NCBI GenBank assembly: GCA_020796225.1
Contig: CM036755.1
Coordinates: 79,803,772-79,867,771 of the forward strand
Direction: 5' to 3'
DNA from: Arion vulgaris
Lineage: Eukaryota > Mollusca > Gastropoda > Stylommatophora > Arionidae
DNA: 64,000 nt
Shown here: positions 10,712 to 21,589 of the stretch, piece after piece
Layout: every line of letters begins with the position of its first letter
Position numbering within the stretch: position 1 is the stretch's first letter
The notes under the pieces: model-generated
Seen by the model: only the letters and a program-made list of their open reading frames with translations
Databases searched by the model: none
What the model was told of the DNA's origin: nothing
Program-made: the position numbers and the translations under genes

Positions 10712-11189
10712 GTTGGTTCGCCGTGAATAAGATACCACATTCCTGGCCACTATTTTGAATTGCTTTTATCAGTAAAATCCTCGGTCAAACAGCAGGTGTT
10801 GGTGAATTTATTTTTTAGTGATGATATTACAGCCAAAGTCTCCATTTCCCATTAAAATGTATTTTTCATACAGCTATGTGTGCCAACAGGCATACCACAA
10901 AAACCTTCTCATCTCGGTTATATATCTTCAATTTCTATTTGATGAGTCAGATTTTTCCGCATGTTTAGACTAATTCTGTAAACGTTGAACGTGTATGGAG
11001 GTTCAATTATAAAATTGTTGAAATATTTGGTGTTTATTTCAGTTGAATATTAATTTTTTTTTTAATTAAATGATTAAAACGTATTTTCTTTATTATCTTT
11101 CATATTTGTTTCTGTTTTTAAATGAAGTACTCCATTTAATATGCTTTAGTTGCTTAGCAACTATCTATTAGATTTGTTTTTTAACCTGA
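10712..11189. other. AT-rich stretch, nothing recognised
   Basis: No coding, repeat or RNA-gene signature is visible between the long inverted repeat and the next SINE. Confidence 0.4.
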
Positions 11190-11415
11190 TTCAGAAACAC
11201 ATGAGCTTTCATCTCTTCGGCTCGTTGCCATGGACATCGTAACCCTTCGGTTCGGTACCATGGGCATCGTAGCCCTTCAGCTCGTTGCCACGAACACCGT
11301 AAATCTGGAGAACTTGTGGCTTGTCTGCCAGCCCGCGGAATTGAACCGCACTCACAGGGGAGACTTGTCACCCGTCGTCCAACGCGCTACGAACACGCTG
11401 GGCAGGAACGCTACC
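11190..11415 (-). mobile_element. tRNA-derived SINE, family SINE-C, copy 1
   Basis: The minus strand starts with GCCCAGCGTGTTCGTAGCGC, an A-box-like GTAGCGCGTTGGACGACGGG and a B-box-like GCGGTTCAATTCCGCGGGC. The body contains internal duplications of a CCGAACCGAAGGGTTACGAT-type unit. Two further copies on the plus strand are at 15565-15775 and 23638-23840. Confidence 0.85.
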
Positions 11416-11449
11416 AATTTCTCCATATAACTGAATTAAGAGAATAGGT

Positions 11450-11720
11450 ATGGGGTGCTTCTATGGGAACGTATGGTCAGACATTTCTCTGTGAGTTATA
11501 GATGTCATGGGTTCGATCCGAACGCCGTTGTTTGGTTCACTTACACTTTTTTAACGGATCATTGTGGGAGCTACGGAATTTGTGTTTTGTGCAATACCAC
11601 GATAGGTGGCGGAACATTTCTCAATTTGACAATTCACAGCGAAACTGTTCAGGCTATAATTTTTCTTTATGCCCTGAAGGTCTGAATTTTCGTTCTTAAT
11701 GTCTGTGTAATGGTCCATGA
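11450..11720 (+). mobile_element. Composite SINE-like segment
   Basis: A B-box-like GGGTTCGATCC at about 11510 sits about 55 bp downstream of a possible head start. Downstream, TTTGTGTTTTGTGCAATACC resembles 48989-49010 and 57693-57715, and CGAAACTGTTCAGGCTAT resembles 2078-2095. It is probably two truncated SINEs joined. Confidence 0.4.
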
Positions 11721-11994
11721 TTCACAACCATAAGTAGCCACTTTAATATTGTAGAGATTTGATTATATATATATATATATACATATTGATTACAAAAATG
11801 AAATACAAAATCTCCCTAAAATAATAAGTCATATAATTTTTTTCTAAAAAATATTCTGAACAAAATTTTAAAAATAATATAAATATGAAGTCATTGAACT
11901 TTGCTTGTCAAATAATAGCACAAAATCTTACCACACTTATTCTCAAAATACAAGAAAATGAAAGCCAAAGAACAAGTGGAGTAAGAAGCAGAAG

Positions 11995-12122
11995 AGAGGT
12001 AGCTTTAGTAATGACACAAACGGTTAGTTTCCACTCAATTATTTTGTATGCAAGAGAGAGAGGTAGCTTTAGTAATGACACAAACGGTTAGTTTCCACTC
12101 AATTATTTTGTATGCAAGAGAG
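11995..12122. repeat. 64-bp tandem duplication
   Basis: Two copies of a unit starting AGAGGTAGCTTTAGTAATGA and ending in TTTTGTATGCAAGAGAG lie immediately upstream of the LINE end at 12123, probably within the same element. Confidence 0.9.
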
Positions 12123-12302
12123 AGAGGACGACCTAAGAAACCCTGAAACGAACTTTGCTGAGAGAGGCAAGAAATGTCGGTCTCAGTTCCATGGAGGAGA
12201 TTGAGCGAGAAGCCCAGGATAGAGCGGTATGGAGAAATTGCTTTCAGGCCCTATGTAACGTATAAACGGTACGAGAGGAATTATTATTATTATTATTATA
12301 TT
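12123..12302 (+). pseudogene. LINE 3' end with (ATT)n tail
   Basis: After a one-base deletion in the expected TGG codon, the frame reads KRTLLREARNVGLSSMEEIE then REAQDRAVWRNCFQALCNV and a TAA stop at about 12265. It ends in (ATT)n at 12281-12300. This is the terminal C-terminal block plus simple-repeat tail of a non-LTR element. Confidence 0.8.
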
Positions 12303-12318
12303 TTATGTTGTGCCCTCT

Positions 12319-12900
12319 ACCTCAAACCTAGTCTTATTGCATGTTTCTGAGCAGCAACGAGAGAGCGGACAGGATTGCATTGAAAGCATTGACCTCAAAC
12401 CTAGTCTTATTGCATGTTTCTGAGCGACAACGAGAGAGCGGACATGATTGCATCGAAAGCATTGACCTCAAACCTAGTCTTATTGCATGTTTCTGAGCAG
12501 CAACGAGAGAGCGGACAGGATTGCATTGAAAGCATCGACCTCAAACCTAGTCTTATTGCATGTTTCTGAGCAGCAACGAGAGAGCGGACAGGATTGCATC
12601 GAAAGCATTGACCTCAAACCTAATCTTATTGCATGTTTCTGAGCAGCAACGAGAGAGCGGACAGGATTGCATTGAAAGCATTGACCTCAAACCTAGTCTT
12701 ATTGCATGTTTCTGAGCAGCAACGAGAGAGCGGACAGGATTGCATTGAAAGCATTGACCTCAAACCTAGTCTTATTGCATGTTTCTGAGCAGCAACGAGA
12801 GAGCGGACAGGGTTGCATTGAAAGCATATACCTCAAACCTAGTCTTATTGCATGTTTCTGAGCGACAACGAGAGAGCGGACAGGATTGCATCGAAAGCAT
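12319..12900. repeat. 73-bp tandem repeat derived from a LINE RNase H domain
   Basis: About eight units with landmark CTCAAACCTAGTCTTATTGC at 12321, 12394 and 12467 (73-bp spacing). Each carries GAGAGAGCGGACAGGATTGC, which encodes NERADRIA, the conserved RNase H C-terminal motif. The last unit passes into a genuine RNase H frame at 12852. Units differ by scattered substitutions (GCAGCAACG or GCGACAACG, ATTGAAAGC or ATCGAAAGC). Confidence 0.95.
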
Positions 12901-13084
12901 CTATTGTTGGGGAGTTTAGGATAGATAAGAGTGATGTTCTTTGGTCTCTTTGCGACCTACTGTTGAATGAGGACACTAAAATTGATGTTCAATCTATCAA
13001 GCAATTTAAGGAGTTTGGAATTACACGTTGCAGAAGTAGAACTGGTTGCTTGAGGGGCAGAGAGAAAAGTGTTTTTAACCAGCG
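12852..13084 (+). pseudogene. LINE RNase H C-terminal fragment, group RH
   Basis: The frame reads NERADRIASKASIVGEFRID then KSDVLWSLCDLLLNEDTKID and ITRCRSRTGCLRGREK. NERADRLASKAS is the last conserved block of the RNase H domain of I/Jockey-like LINEs. Related remnants are at 21118-21315 (-) and 48062-48560 (+). The 5' part is replaced by the 73-bp array. Confidence 0.85.
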
Positions 13085-13375
13085 AACCACAGGAACCATT
13101 AGTATGCATTCTTCTTCTTCACCCTTCGCCCTTAGGGAAGCATAGGTCCGCAACCAAGGCCTTCCAAGCCCGCCTATCCAAGGCCATCTTTTCCAGATCT
13201 CTCCACTCTCTCTCCATTTTCTTGCATTCCGTCTTCAACTCCCGTCTCCAGGTGTTCCTGTGTCTTCCCTACCTCTATTGCCCTGGGGTTCCATCGGAGA
13301 GCCTGTCTTGTGATGCTGTTAGGCGTTTCTTCAGTATATGTCCTATCCATCGCCACCATTAGTATGCATACCCTT
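13085..13375 (-). pseudogene. LINE 3' end, group F
   Basis: The minus strand, in shifting frames, encodes RWRWIGHILKK, ITRQALRWNP and a WRRELKTE / LEKMALDRRAWKAL stretch typical of a LINE C-terminus. It ends in (GAA)-rich tail sequence near 13106. At least two frameshifts break it. Confidence 0.8.
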
Positions 13376-13689
13376 CGATATCTGTTAGAGGAGACTGAAC
13401 AACTATGGGTATTCCCGGAGTGCTGTGACGTCAGTTCAGTAATTAATAACTAACCATCTGAGCACTGCTTCAAACGTTCGTCTCCAAATACCCTTAGACT
13501 CCATCTTTTCCACGGTCCCTGTGGTTTCCACTACATTGCATGCACGTCTTACTTGCTTTTAATTTCTCATCATGAAAACATGTACATGATTTCACCGCCA
13601 TCCTCATTTTTCTATCTTTTTATTTATGTCTTCCAGCGCAGTTTGTTCTTGAAGTCTCATAATGCTAGCCTTCAGAAAGAGAATATAAG

Positions 13690-14092
13690 ATATGTACATC
13701 ATCATCAGCAGGTGTCGTCTCCACATCGAAGGTTGGCTGCAATGAATCCCCAGCATCCTCTGTCTTTCGCCTTGGTGTTGCACACTTCCAGACTGTAACC
13801 TGTCCATTTCTTAAAGTTTCCTCCCACTTATCTCTCGGTCTTCCTCTTGCTCTTCGCCCCTCAACTTTCACCTCCAGTAAATATTTTATCATGGTGTCAT
13901 GTCTTTTTATGTGCCCAAAATACTTGTCTGAATTTTATTTCTCTTAATAATTGTTTCTTCATGCCTAGTTTTCCTAAAACTTGTTTATTTGTCTGTTTTT
14001 CTGTCCATGAAACTCTGCCCATTCTTCTATATATCCACATCTCAAATGCATCAATTCTGTCTTCTAACTGATTGTTAAGATAGATACACAGA
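13690..14092 (-). pseudogene. LINE 3' end, group G
   Basis: Minus-strand frames give QLEDRIDAFEMWIYRRMGRV, SWTEKQTNKQVLGKLGMKKQ and, after a frameshift, EGRRARGRPRDKWEE. These are consecutive post-palm LINE blocks. The 3' tail GATGATGATG lies at about 13700. A 15-bp array begins 35 bp beyond its broken 5' end. Confidence 0.82.
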
Positions 14093-14126
14093 TCTAGAAC
14101 ACAACAAAGAAATGCTAGAGAGGAAA

Positions 14127-14940
14127 CATAACGATACCAGACAGAACTATACTAGACAGAATGATACTAGACAGAACGATACCAAACAGAATGATACCAA
14201 ATAGAACGATACCAAACAAAATGATACCAAATAGAACGATATCAAACACAAATGACACAGGACAGCACGATACTAGACAGAAAAAGAACTATATTAGACA
14301 GAACGATACTAGACAGAACAAAAAAAGAACGATACCAGACAGAACGATACCAAACACAGCGATACCAGACAGAACGATACCAAACTGAATACCAAATAGA
14401 ACGATGCCAAACAACATGATCCCAGACAGAATGATACCAGACAGAACGATATCAGACAAAACGATACCAAATAGAATGATATCAGACAAAACGATACCAG
14501 ACATAACGATACCAGGCAGAACGATACCAGAGAGAACGATAATAGACAGAATGATACCAGAGATAACGATAACAGACAGAACAATGCCACACAGAACGTT
14601 GTTATAACGATGCTAAACACAACGATACCAAATAGAACGATACCAGAGAGAACGATACTAGACAGAAATATGTAAAACATAATGATACCAAACAACGATA
14701 CCAGGTAGAATGATACCAGACAGAACGATACTAGACAGAACGATACTAGACAGACCGATACTAGACAGAGCGATACAAAACAGAGTGATACCAAACAGAA
14801 CGATACTAGGAGAAACGATACTAGACATAACGATACCAGACATAACGATACTATATATAACGATACTAGACATAACGATACTAAACAACGATACTAGATA
14901 TAACGATTCTAGACATAACGATACTAGACATAACAAAACA
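14127..14940. repeat. 15-bp degenerate minisatellite
   Basis: About 50 units around ACAGAACGATACCAG with alternatives TACTAG, CCAAAC and CATAAC. Divergence between neighbours is high compared with the other arrays, suggesting an older tract. Both strands are open for long runs because the unit is 15 bp. Confidence 0.93.
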
Positions 14941-15124
14941 TTATTTTCTCACACAAAACCGGAAGCTAACAATAACACAGACAGGATAACAATAGTCTAA
15001 CCAATCAGACAACGACAGATGAAATAGAACCAGAAAGGGTTAACTAGAAGATCAAAACAATCTAGTTAGCTATTTGAGTCATAGAAGAATATTTTGATAC
15101 GCAAATATGCTTTGGGTTGGACAG

Positions 15125-15500
15125 TATTTCACTTTGTAGAACCTCCTGTTCTTCTTCTTCACATTTCAACTCCCAACGGAGCACAGGTCTACAACAAACT
15201 TCTTCCAACTCTTCCTCTCTCTTGCCATCCCTTCCAACTCTTTCCATGTTTTACCTATACTTTTAATATCAGCCTCCAGCTCTCTTCTCCAGGTCTGTCT
15301 AGGTCTTCCTCTACTTCTCTTTCCCTGCGGGTTCCAAAACAGTGCCTGTCTTGCAATGCTTCCGATGGATCTTCTTAATGTATGTCCTATCCATCACCAG
15401 CGTCTCTTCCTGAGCTCTTTCTCCACTGGTATCTGCTTTGTTCTTTCTCTGAGTTCCTCGTTCGTAATGTTATCATACCATCTCAGTCCCTCTATTCTGG
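15125..15500 (-). pseudogene. LINE C-terminal region, group H
   Basis: Minus-strand frames read WIGHTLRRSIGSIARQALF, WNPQGKRSRGRPRQTWRREL, EADIKSIGKTWKELEGMA and a terminal LEEVCCRPVL segment. The element continues left to about 15140 with GAAGAAGAA sequence. Similar fragments are at 25530-25770 and 60685-60960. Confidence 0.85.
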
Positions 15501-15564
15501 GTAAACATCCATTTATGAAGGTCTGCAGTTTTTATCCTCCTGCTTTTAATATTCGTAAATTTGT

Positions 15565-15775
15565 CCGCCTGCCCAGTGTGTTCGTAGCGCGTTGGACGAC
15601 GGGTGACAAACTTCCTGTGAGTGCGGGTTCAATCCCGCGGGCTTGCAGAAAAGCCACAGGTTCTCCAGATTTACGGTATTCGTGGCCCCGAACCGAAGGG
15701 TTACGATGTCAATGGCACCAAGTCGAAGAGTTGAAAGCTCAAGTGCTTCTGGATCCGGAGGGGGAATCGTAAATT
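15565..15775 (+). mobile_element. SINE-C, copy 2
   Basis: It starts CGCCTGCCCAGTGTGTTCGT with an A-box-like GTAGCGCGTTGGACGACGGG and a textbook B-box GGGTTCAATCCC at 15625-15636. The body CCCCGAACCGAAGGGTTACG is followed by a diverged second unit. Intact boxes make this the best head of the family. Confidence 0.88.
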
Positions 15776-15899
15776 TCAGATATAAGATAATGCAAGTATT
15801 GATGATGTTGGTGTTTATAACGATGTGTCTAGGCATCTTGCTGAAGTCCAGGCTGATGTATCTTGACTAGCGCGTAGCGTAAAAGTTGTGCAGAATTCA

Positions 15900-15978
15900 T
15901 TGCTATGTTATGTTACGTTATGTTATGGTATGTTATGCTATGTTATGTTATGTTATGTTATGCTATGTTATGTTATGA
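15900..15978. repeat. (TATGT)n microsatellite
   Basis: Pentanucleotide repeats of the TTATG / CTATG type, about 15 units. Confidence 0.95.
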
Positions 15979-16129
15979 GATCGACGTCATGGCACATTCT
16001 GCTTTCCCATTCGTTTTTTATCAGACAAGGAAAGCAGAATTAATTGTGAAAGGATTATATGTTAAAAAGAGACACAAGGAGGATATAGCTAGGACATAGG
16101 TATTTAGTGTCAACTTTGACCACAGATGG

Positions 16130-17195
16130 GAATATAAGGAATTAAAATGTACTCAATCACATCAAAATTTTGCCCGTGTGTTGCCTTGACTCGCAATGGG
16201 AGCAAAGAATAGTACCACTGCGACCTACAAGGCATGTATATTTGTCGTCTTTTGCCGTATATTTGGACTTTATGATCAGCACCCAAGAGCTGTGCACACT
16301 TTCTGACTATGTTCCGGATTAGGAACATGGTTCAGTCTTTTTGGGGAACATAAGCTTGTCCTGGGACGGAATCTTACTCGTGCAACACACTTTGACAAGT
16401 GTCGACCTTCGCCATTGTTCGGAGTTGGACTGCCTGTCAAATCTTTACAATGTCGGCCTTACTTTTCTGACCACGTTGAGTTTATTTCGCAATAGGAACA
16501 TTCTCAACCTTCTCGAGTCGCGTGTCGGCACTTAGTAATTTGCAGTTTCTACTCTGATTTTCCTGGCCCGGAAACACTGGACTAGTGCTGCGCACAAATA
16601 GTGTAGAGGTCGTTTCATTAGGCGCTATCAACGCAACTTAGATTTTATGCTCGCCAAGCATCACCCGCCCCGGTTTCTCCGGGGATGTTAGTTGTAAAAA
16701 CAACAGTATCCTGCCCGGTTGTTTCAGGAAGGCAGTTTCGTTAGGCGCTAAAACGCAACTTTAGGATTTGCGCTCGGCCAACTTTACCCAATAGATATAT
16801 CACTGCGCTTGGCCTCTTGTACGCAGTTAGCTTCAATCTTCCCTTGTGTCGTCACTTCCCATTGCATCTCTTCCGACGATCCTTGCCGAGAGGCGTTGTT
16901 TGCCACACCTTTTCGTCGCTCCATCATCAACACCGTGTATGTCTGCCCCACCTGTGGGCTAACCTGTGTATCGTCCGTATGCGTGTTCGCTCTGCTTTGG
17001 TGCCTGTTCACCGTGTTTATCAGTGTTCTCACCGTGCTCACATTTACTATGTCTCGAGAGTGTCAGGACAGGCAATTTGGGCCCCCACCTCAAGGCTCCG
17101 AGTTTCGCCCTATGTGGGCCCACGTCTATCTGGATACACCCCTCATCCCTTTATGTGGCCATTTACTCCGGGGAAGTTGACATTCGTTCACAGAC
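16130..17195 (+). repeat. Unidentified dispersed repeat X, copy 1
   Basis: Long collinear similarity to the reverse complement of 28862-30335. Shared landmarks in order are TTTTGCCGTATAT, TTCCGGATTAGGAACAT, CAATTTGCAGTT-like sequence, TCTCCGGGGATGTTAGTTGT, AAACGCAACTTTA, GCGCTCGGC and GAGTTTCGCCCTATGTGGGC. Frames are short and not conserved between copies. An internal block around GGGGATGTTAGTTG is itself duplicated in the second copy. A possible inverted piece of repeat Z lies at 16185-16240. No protein domain recognised. Confidence 0.75.
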
Positions 17196-17224
17196 GATCG
17201 TTACAAGAAAAATTAAATAAAGAA

Positions 17225-17490
17225 CACGAAAGAAACTTCAATATTTTCGCGAAAAAGAAGCTTCTATATTTCCTCGTAAAAGAAATTTCTATATTTCCTC
17301 GTAAAAAAAACTTCTATATTTCCTCGTAAAAGACACTTCTATATTTCCTCGTAAAAGACACTTCTATATTTCCTCGTAAAAGACACTTCTATATTTCCTC
17401 GTAAAAGACACTTCTATATTTCCTCGTAAAAGACACTTCTATATTTCCTCGTAAAAGACACTTCTATATTTCTTCGTGACACTTCCTTTG
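17225..17490. repeat. 25-bp minisatellite
   Basis: About nine units containing CTTCTATATTTCCTCGTAAA with a spacing of exactly 25 bp between ATATTTCC landmarks. The first two units carry GAAG or AAAC variants; the core six are identical. Confidence 0.95.
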
Positions 17491-17924
17491 AAGTGTAAAA
17501 ATGAAGAAGGTAACAAAATAAATACTTCACAAAAGAGACCCCAGACTCCACAAGTTAAGAACCACTGCTCTATATATATCAAATTTGTGAACGGATATTT
17601 CAATCAATAAGAAAATATGCATATTCCAACACAGTTCCTTTTCGTAATGGTCCATTTCTAATGCGTATTGGCCGTATTTGACCTGTGGAGTCATCGCCCT
17701 GTCCTTGACAGCTAAAGCCTGGTTCAAGGACATGCTTTTAAGCAAAATTCTGGTCCAAGAATAACTCAAGTGATGCTCTTGTATCGCGACATTATCCGGA
17801 ACGTGACTTAATTTAGCTTTCCCTCGCTGTTCTTCACGTCTGTTATAATAATTGTCTTCCTTATACGGTTGTCTGATCACAAATGATTATTTGTCAGCTT
17901 GTCTTTTCAGTTTCTTTCATTGCC

Positions 17925-18690
17925 TATCTCTCTCTCTCTCTCTCTCTCTGTGTCTCGTGTACTCTCTCTCTCTGTCTCATGTACTCTCTCTTTGTCTCAT
18001 GTATTCTCTCTCCTTTCTCTCTCCTTTACTCTTTCTCCTTTACTCTCTTTCTCCTTTACTCTCTCCTTTCTCCTCCTTTACTCTTCTCTCTCCCCCTTCC
18101 TCTCTCCCTCTTCTCCTTTACTCTCTCTTACTCTCCTTCTCCTTTACTCTCTCTCTCCTTACTCTCTCCTTCTCCTTTACTCCTTTATCTCTCTTTCTTC
18201 CTTTACTCTCTCCTTTACTCTCCTTTACTCTTTTCTCCTTTACTCTCTTCTACCTTTACTCTCTTTCTCTCTTTCTCTCCTTTACTCTCTTTACTCTCTC
18301 TCTCTTTACTCCTTCTCTCTTTACTCTCTTCTCTCTCTTCTCCTTTCTCCTCTTTACTCTCTTTATCTCTCCTTTACTCTCTCTTCTCCTTTACTCTCTT
18401 TACTCTCTCTCTCCTTTACTCTCTCCTTTACTCTCTCCTTTACTCTCTTTACTCCTTCTCTCCTTTACTCTCTCTCTTACTCCTCCTTTACTCTCCTTTA
18501 CTCTCTCTCTCTCCTTTACTCCTTTACTCTCCTCTTACTCTCTCCTTTACTCTCTCTTACTCTTCTCTCTTTACTCTCTTCTCTCCTTTACTCTTCTTCT
18601 CTTCTCCTTTATCTCTCCTACTCTTTTCTCTCTCTTACTCCTTACTCTCTCTCTCTCTCTTTACTCTCTTCTTCTTCATCCTTTTGATTC
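17925..18690. repeat. Pyrimidine tract, (CT)n and CTCCTTTA units
   Basis: About 765 bp are almost pure C and T on the plus strand, mixing (CT)n with an irregular TCTCTCCTTTACTC motif. All three plus frames are open (Leu/Ser/Phe-rich), which is a composition artefact. Such homopurine-homopyrimidine DNA can form triplexes. Confidence 0.95.
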
Positions 18691-18699
18691 TTCCTTACT

Positions 18700-19427
18700 T
18701 TCCTTCTACTATTATTACTATCTTAGTAATTTTGTCTTCCAAATAGTAATTTCTTCTCATTAAATTATTTATGTTTTCCTTAACATTTTCTTTTTCCTAC
18801 ATCTATGTTCATATAGGGTTCAGTTAGGAATGTATTGTCTGATTCTATATGTTGTATGACATATAAGAAGTGAATTTCTTTGCTTCTGTTGTATTCTTTG
18901 CTTGATAAAGACCTTTTGGCCGAAACGTTGCTGTGTATTGTTAATGTTTTGCTATTGTTACTGTATAATACTACAGTACTCTGTTTTCATGTGTTCCGCC
19001 ATCATATGTCCTGATAAAATTGCCTGCATGTGAAATGATTAAAATGAAATGTTATAAGGAACATTGACTTGACTGAATCCATACAAAACGATTTCTCTTA
19101 TTTATCCATTGGGCTTGGATTAAAGAAAATAGGCTTTCTAATGACGCATTGTGGGCTGGAATATCAAATCAAAGAAAAACTGTGCTATCTTCACCATTTC
19201 AGAATACATTTCACTACTCATAACAATTTTCATTGGGGATGGGGGAGTGTAACAAGATACTAAGATATAAAAAAATGATAATAAATAAATTCTATTAAAT
19301 CTGTCATAAGTCAAGATATGCGCGTAAAATATGTGCGTGCTATGTGTGCGCGTTATGTGCATCATAAGTAAGGAATATGTCAGAACTTTCATCTTTCGTG
19401 CGCCGAGCATGTTACACATTTTCTAGT
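18700..19427. other. Mostly unannotated; one Penelope-like motif
   Basis: At 18901-18930 the sequence AAAGACCTTTTGGCCGAAAC followed by GTTG matches a short motif often seen at Penelope-like element ends. An inverted relative is at 25478-25510. The rest shows no gene or repeat. Confidence 0.3.
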
Positions 19428-19860
19428 TAAGCAGATTGAAAGTTAAACAGATTGAAAGTTAAACAGATGCACAGTTAAACAGATGCACAGTTAAGCAGAT
19501 TGAAAGTTAAACAGATTGAAAGTTAAACAGATGGACAGTTAAGCAGATTGAAAGTTAAACAGATGGACAGTTAAGCAGATTGAGAGTTAAACAGATGGAC
19601 AGTTAAGCAGATGGACAGTTAAGCAGATTGAAAGTTAAACAGATGGAGAGTTAAACAGATGGACAGTTAAACAGATGCACAGTTAAGCAGATTGAAAGTT
19701 AAACAGATGGAGAGTTAAACAGATGGACAGTTAAACAGATGGAGAGTTAAGCATGTGGACAGTTAAACAAGTGGAAAGTTAAACATATTGACAGTTAAAC
19801 AGATGGTCAGTTAAACAGGTAGACAGGTGGACATTGAGAGAAAAACAGATGGATAGTTAA
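19428..19860. repeat. 16-bp minisatellite
   Basis: About 26 units of AGTTAAACAGATGGAC with interspersed TTGAAAGT and TGCAC variants. The right end degrades into irregular GACAGGTGGACA-type sequence to about 19930. Confidence 0.96.
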
Positions 19861-20298
19861 GCAAACAGATGGATAGTTAAACAAACAGATGAACAGTGAG
19901 AAAGAGATACAGACATCCAGATAAAAGAGAAAAACGGAGAGAAAGACAAAGATACAAGGAGATAATTCAAAAGAAATGGATTACCGAGATATAGGATTAC
20001 ATATAAGTCAAGCCCTGATCTCTTAAACACATTTCATCAATTCATTTTATTCATTAATTCATTATTCATTCATTCATTCATATATTTATTCATTGATATA
20101 TTTATACAATAACTAATTCACTTATCTATTCATTCAACATTCAATAGTTCTTCATTCCATCTTTCTTTATTCTATTTAGAATTCTAATTTTGTTTTCAAT
20201 CTAATATTTCTTCAAATTTTTCGGGAATATTTTGAGTCTGGTGTTCAGGTATTTCACAACAGGTGGGCTAAATACATTACGCTTCAGGTGTTTTATCT
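19861..20298. other. Degenerate (ATTC)n-like and AT-rich sequence
   Basis: Imperfect ATTCATTCATTC runs at 20038-20140, otherwise no signature. Confidence 0.5.
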
Positions 20299-20332
20299 AT
20301 CTATCTATCTATATATCTATCTATATCCTCTT
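20299..20332. repeat. (TCTA)n microsatellite
   Basis: Short TATC/TCTA tract directly next to a minus-strand LINE end; probably its expanded tail. Confidence 0.85.
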
Positions 20333-20565
20333 TGTGTCCCGATTGACACATAAGGCTTCCACAAGGATCTCCACTGTTGCCGTTCTGCTGCCTTTCTACC
20401 AACCGTCTCCCACGTCAAGCCACACTCCTTCAACTCTCTCTCTCTCTCTCAATCGTTCTTCTCCATGTTTCCTTTGGACGTCCAGGCCTTCTCTTCCCAT
20501 CCGTTGTCCATCTGAGAGCTGTCCTAACCAATGTTTCATGTGAACAGTATGTTTTAAATACTCCA
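20333..20565 (-). pseudogene. LINE 3' end
   Basis: Minus-strand pieces read HWLGQLSDGQRMGREGLDVQ (one frame), an Arg/Glu-rich linker and VEALCVNRDTKR in another. WxxxVEALCxxR is a typical non-LTR C-terminal end. Frameshifts separate the pieces. A dinucleotide GA expansion (20433-20450) lies inside it. Confidence 0.65.
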
Positions 20566-20869
20566 GGTAGCTAGTTACCAGTGCGTGTGTCTGTTGTTTT
20601 GATAATGTCGACATGCGAATGTAGGTTCGTGAAACTGGAAGACGATTGTAGGTTGGATGGGAGAGAGGTGGGGAGTGATCATCAAGGTGGTTATTGGCTA
20701 TTGATTATTGGTTATTGGTTTTTCTTCCTATGTCAAAGCAATCAGAGCAGATTCATTGGTGGTTAGTCTCACCCTCCAACTCACCAATAGATGTCTAATG
20801 GCCACACTAATGGTTCCCGTGTCTCACTAATCAAATACACTCCACATTCTGTATCTCAGGTATCCAGTT

Positions 20870-21121
20870 CTGCTTGTGAAAATCATGTCATATCCCTTAC
20901 AGGACTTCACTATCAATAACAGTAAACGAGTCGTCGATTTTCTAGGCACCACTTATACGTTCAGTAGTTTGCCATTGCTTTCTGAACGGTGATGTATATT
21001 TTTATTGTTCGTAAAAATCCAAGGAAACTAATTTGCTTTCAAACTTGCCTGCCGTGGAGTTTGAACCAGGTACGCTTGGGTTGTGAACGAACTCACTACC
21101 ACTTAAGCTACAGAGGCTCAC
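20870..21121 (-). mobile_element. tRNA-derived SINE, family SINE-E, copy 1
   Basis: The minus strand begins near 21121 with TGAGCCTCTGTAGCTTAAGT (A-box region) and has B-box-like CTGGTTCAAACTCC. The body includes TTTCTGAACGGTGATGTAT, CACCACTTATACGTTCAGTA and AAACGAGTCGTCGATTTT on the plus strand. The same body is at 27465-27665 (-) and, as its complement, 48780-48945 (+). Confidence 0.85.
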
Positions 21122-21315
21122 TTCTGCTTGTACACCGTGCAATTTCAAATTCCTTAATTCGCTGAATAGTTTCAATATCAATGTGTGTGTCTTTATTTAA
21201 CACGAGATCACCAACAAATCGGAGAGCGTCTCCCGTCTGCATATTCAGATCCCTATCATCGATTATGTTGATGTAATCTTGCCCACTCTCTCGTTGCCCC
21301 GAACACCTACACACC
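21118..21315 (-). pseudogene. LINE RNase H C-terminal fragment, group RH
   Basis: The minus strand reads DALRFVGDLVLNKDTHIDIE then IQRIKEFEIARCTSRSEPL, parallel to 12900-13060 (LLLNEDTKID, FKEFGITRCRSR). The SINE-E head sits exactly at its 3' end, suggesting insertion next to or within it. Confidence 0.7.
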
Positions 21316-21589
21316 TACACGTGACAGTAGAGCCACATACTTTTCTTAAGATTGGAAATCTCAATAGACGACATCCACTCCTACCAAAATCTCCAAATCT
21401 TCCGAATCATCGACTGTGAGTCAGATAGAACAACGGCCCTAGTAAATAAAGTTCCAGAGAGTCACTGGAGGTCAGAATTAGGGGTGAGAGCTCTAATTTA
21501 CGATCCAGGATCAAATGTGTCACATTTATTGTGTTATATCCATGTTTATTGTTTGATATTGTCCATCCATTTTTAGCTTGTTCTTCACT

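Noticed and set aside
7924..10736. ATTAAGATACC / AATAAGATACC as a target-site duplication of the inverted repeat
   Set aside because: The left copy overlaps the arm terminus and the right copy lies 15 bp outside the arm, so the geometry does not fit; kept only as a remark.
15565..15640. Possible functional tRNA gene
   Set aside because: A- and B-boxes are good, but no complete cloverleaf or anticodon arm is evident and the same head is followed by the same SINE body at two other loci.
17852..18763. Leu/Ser-rich 'membrane protein' frames
   Set aside because: They are produced by the C/T-only tract, which is open in all three frames.
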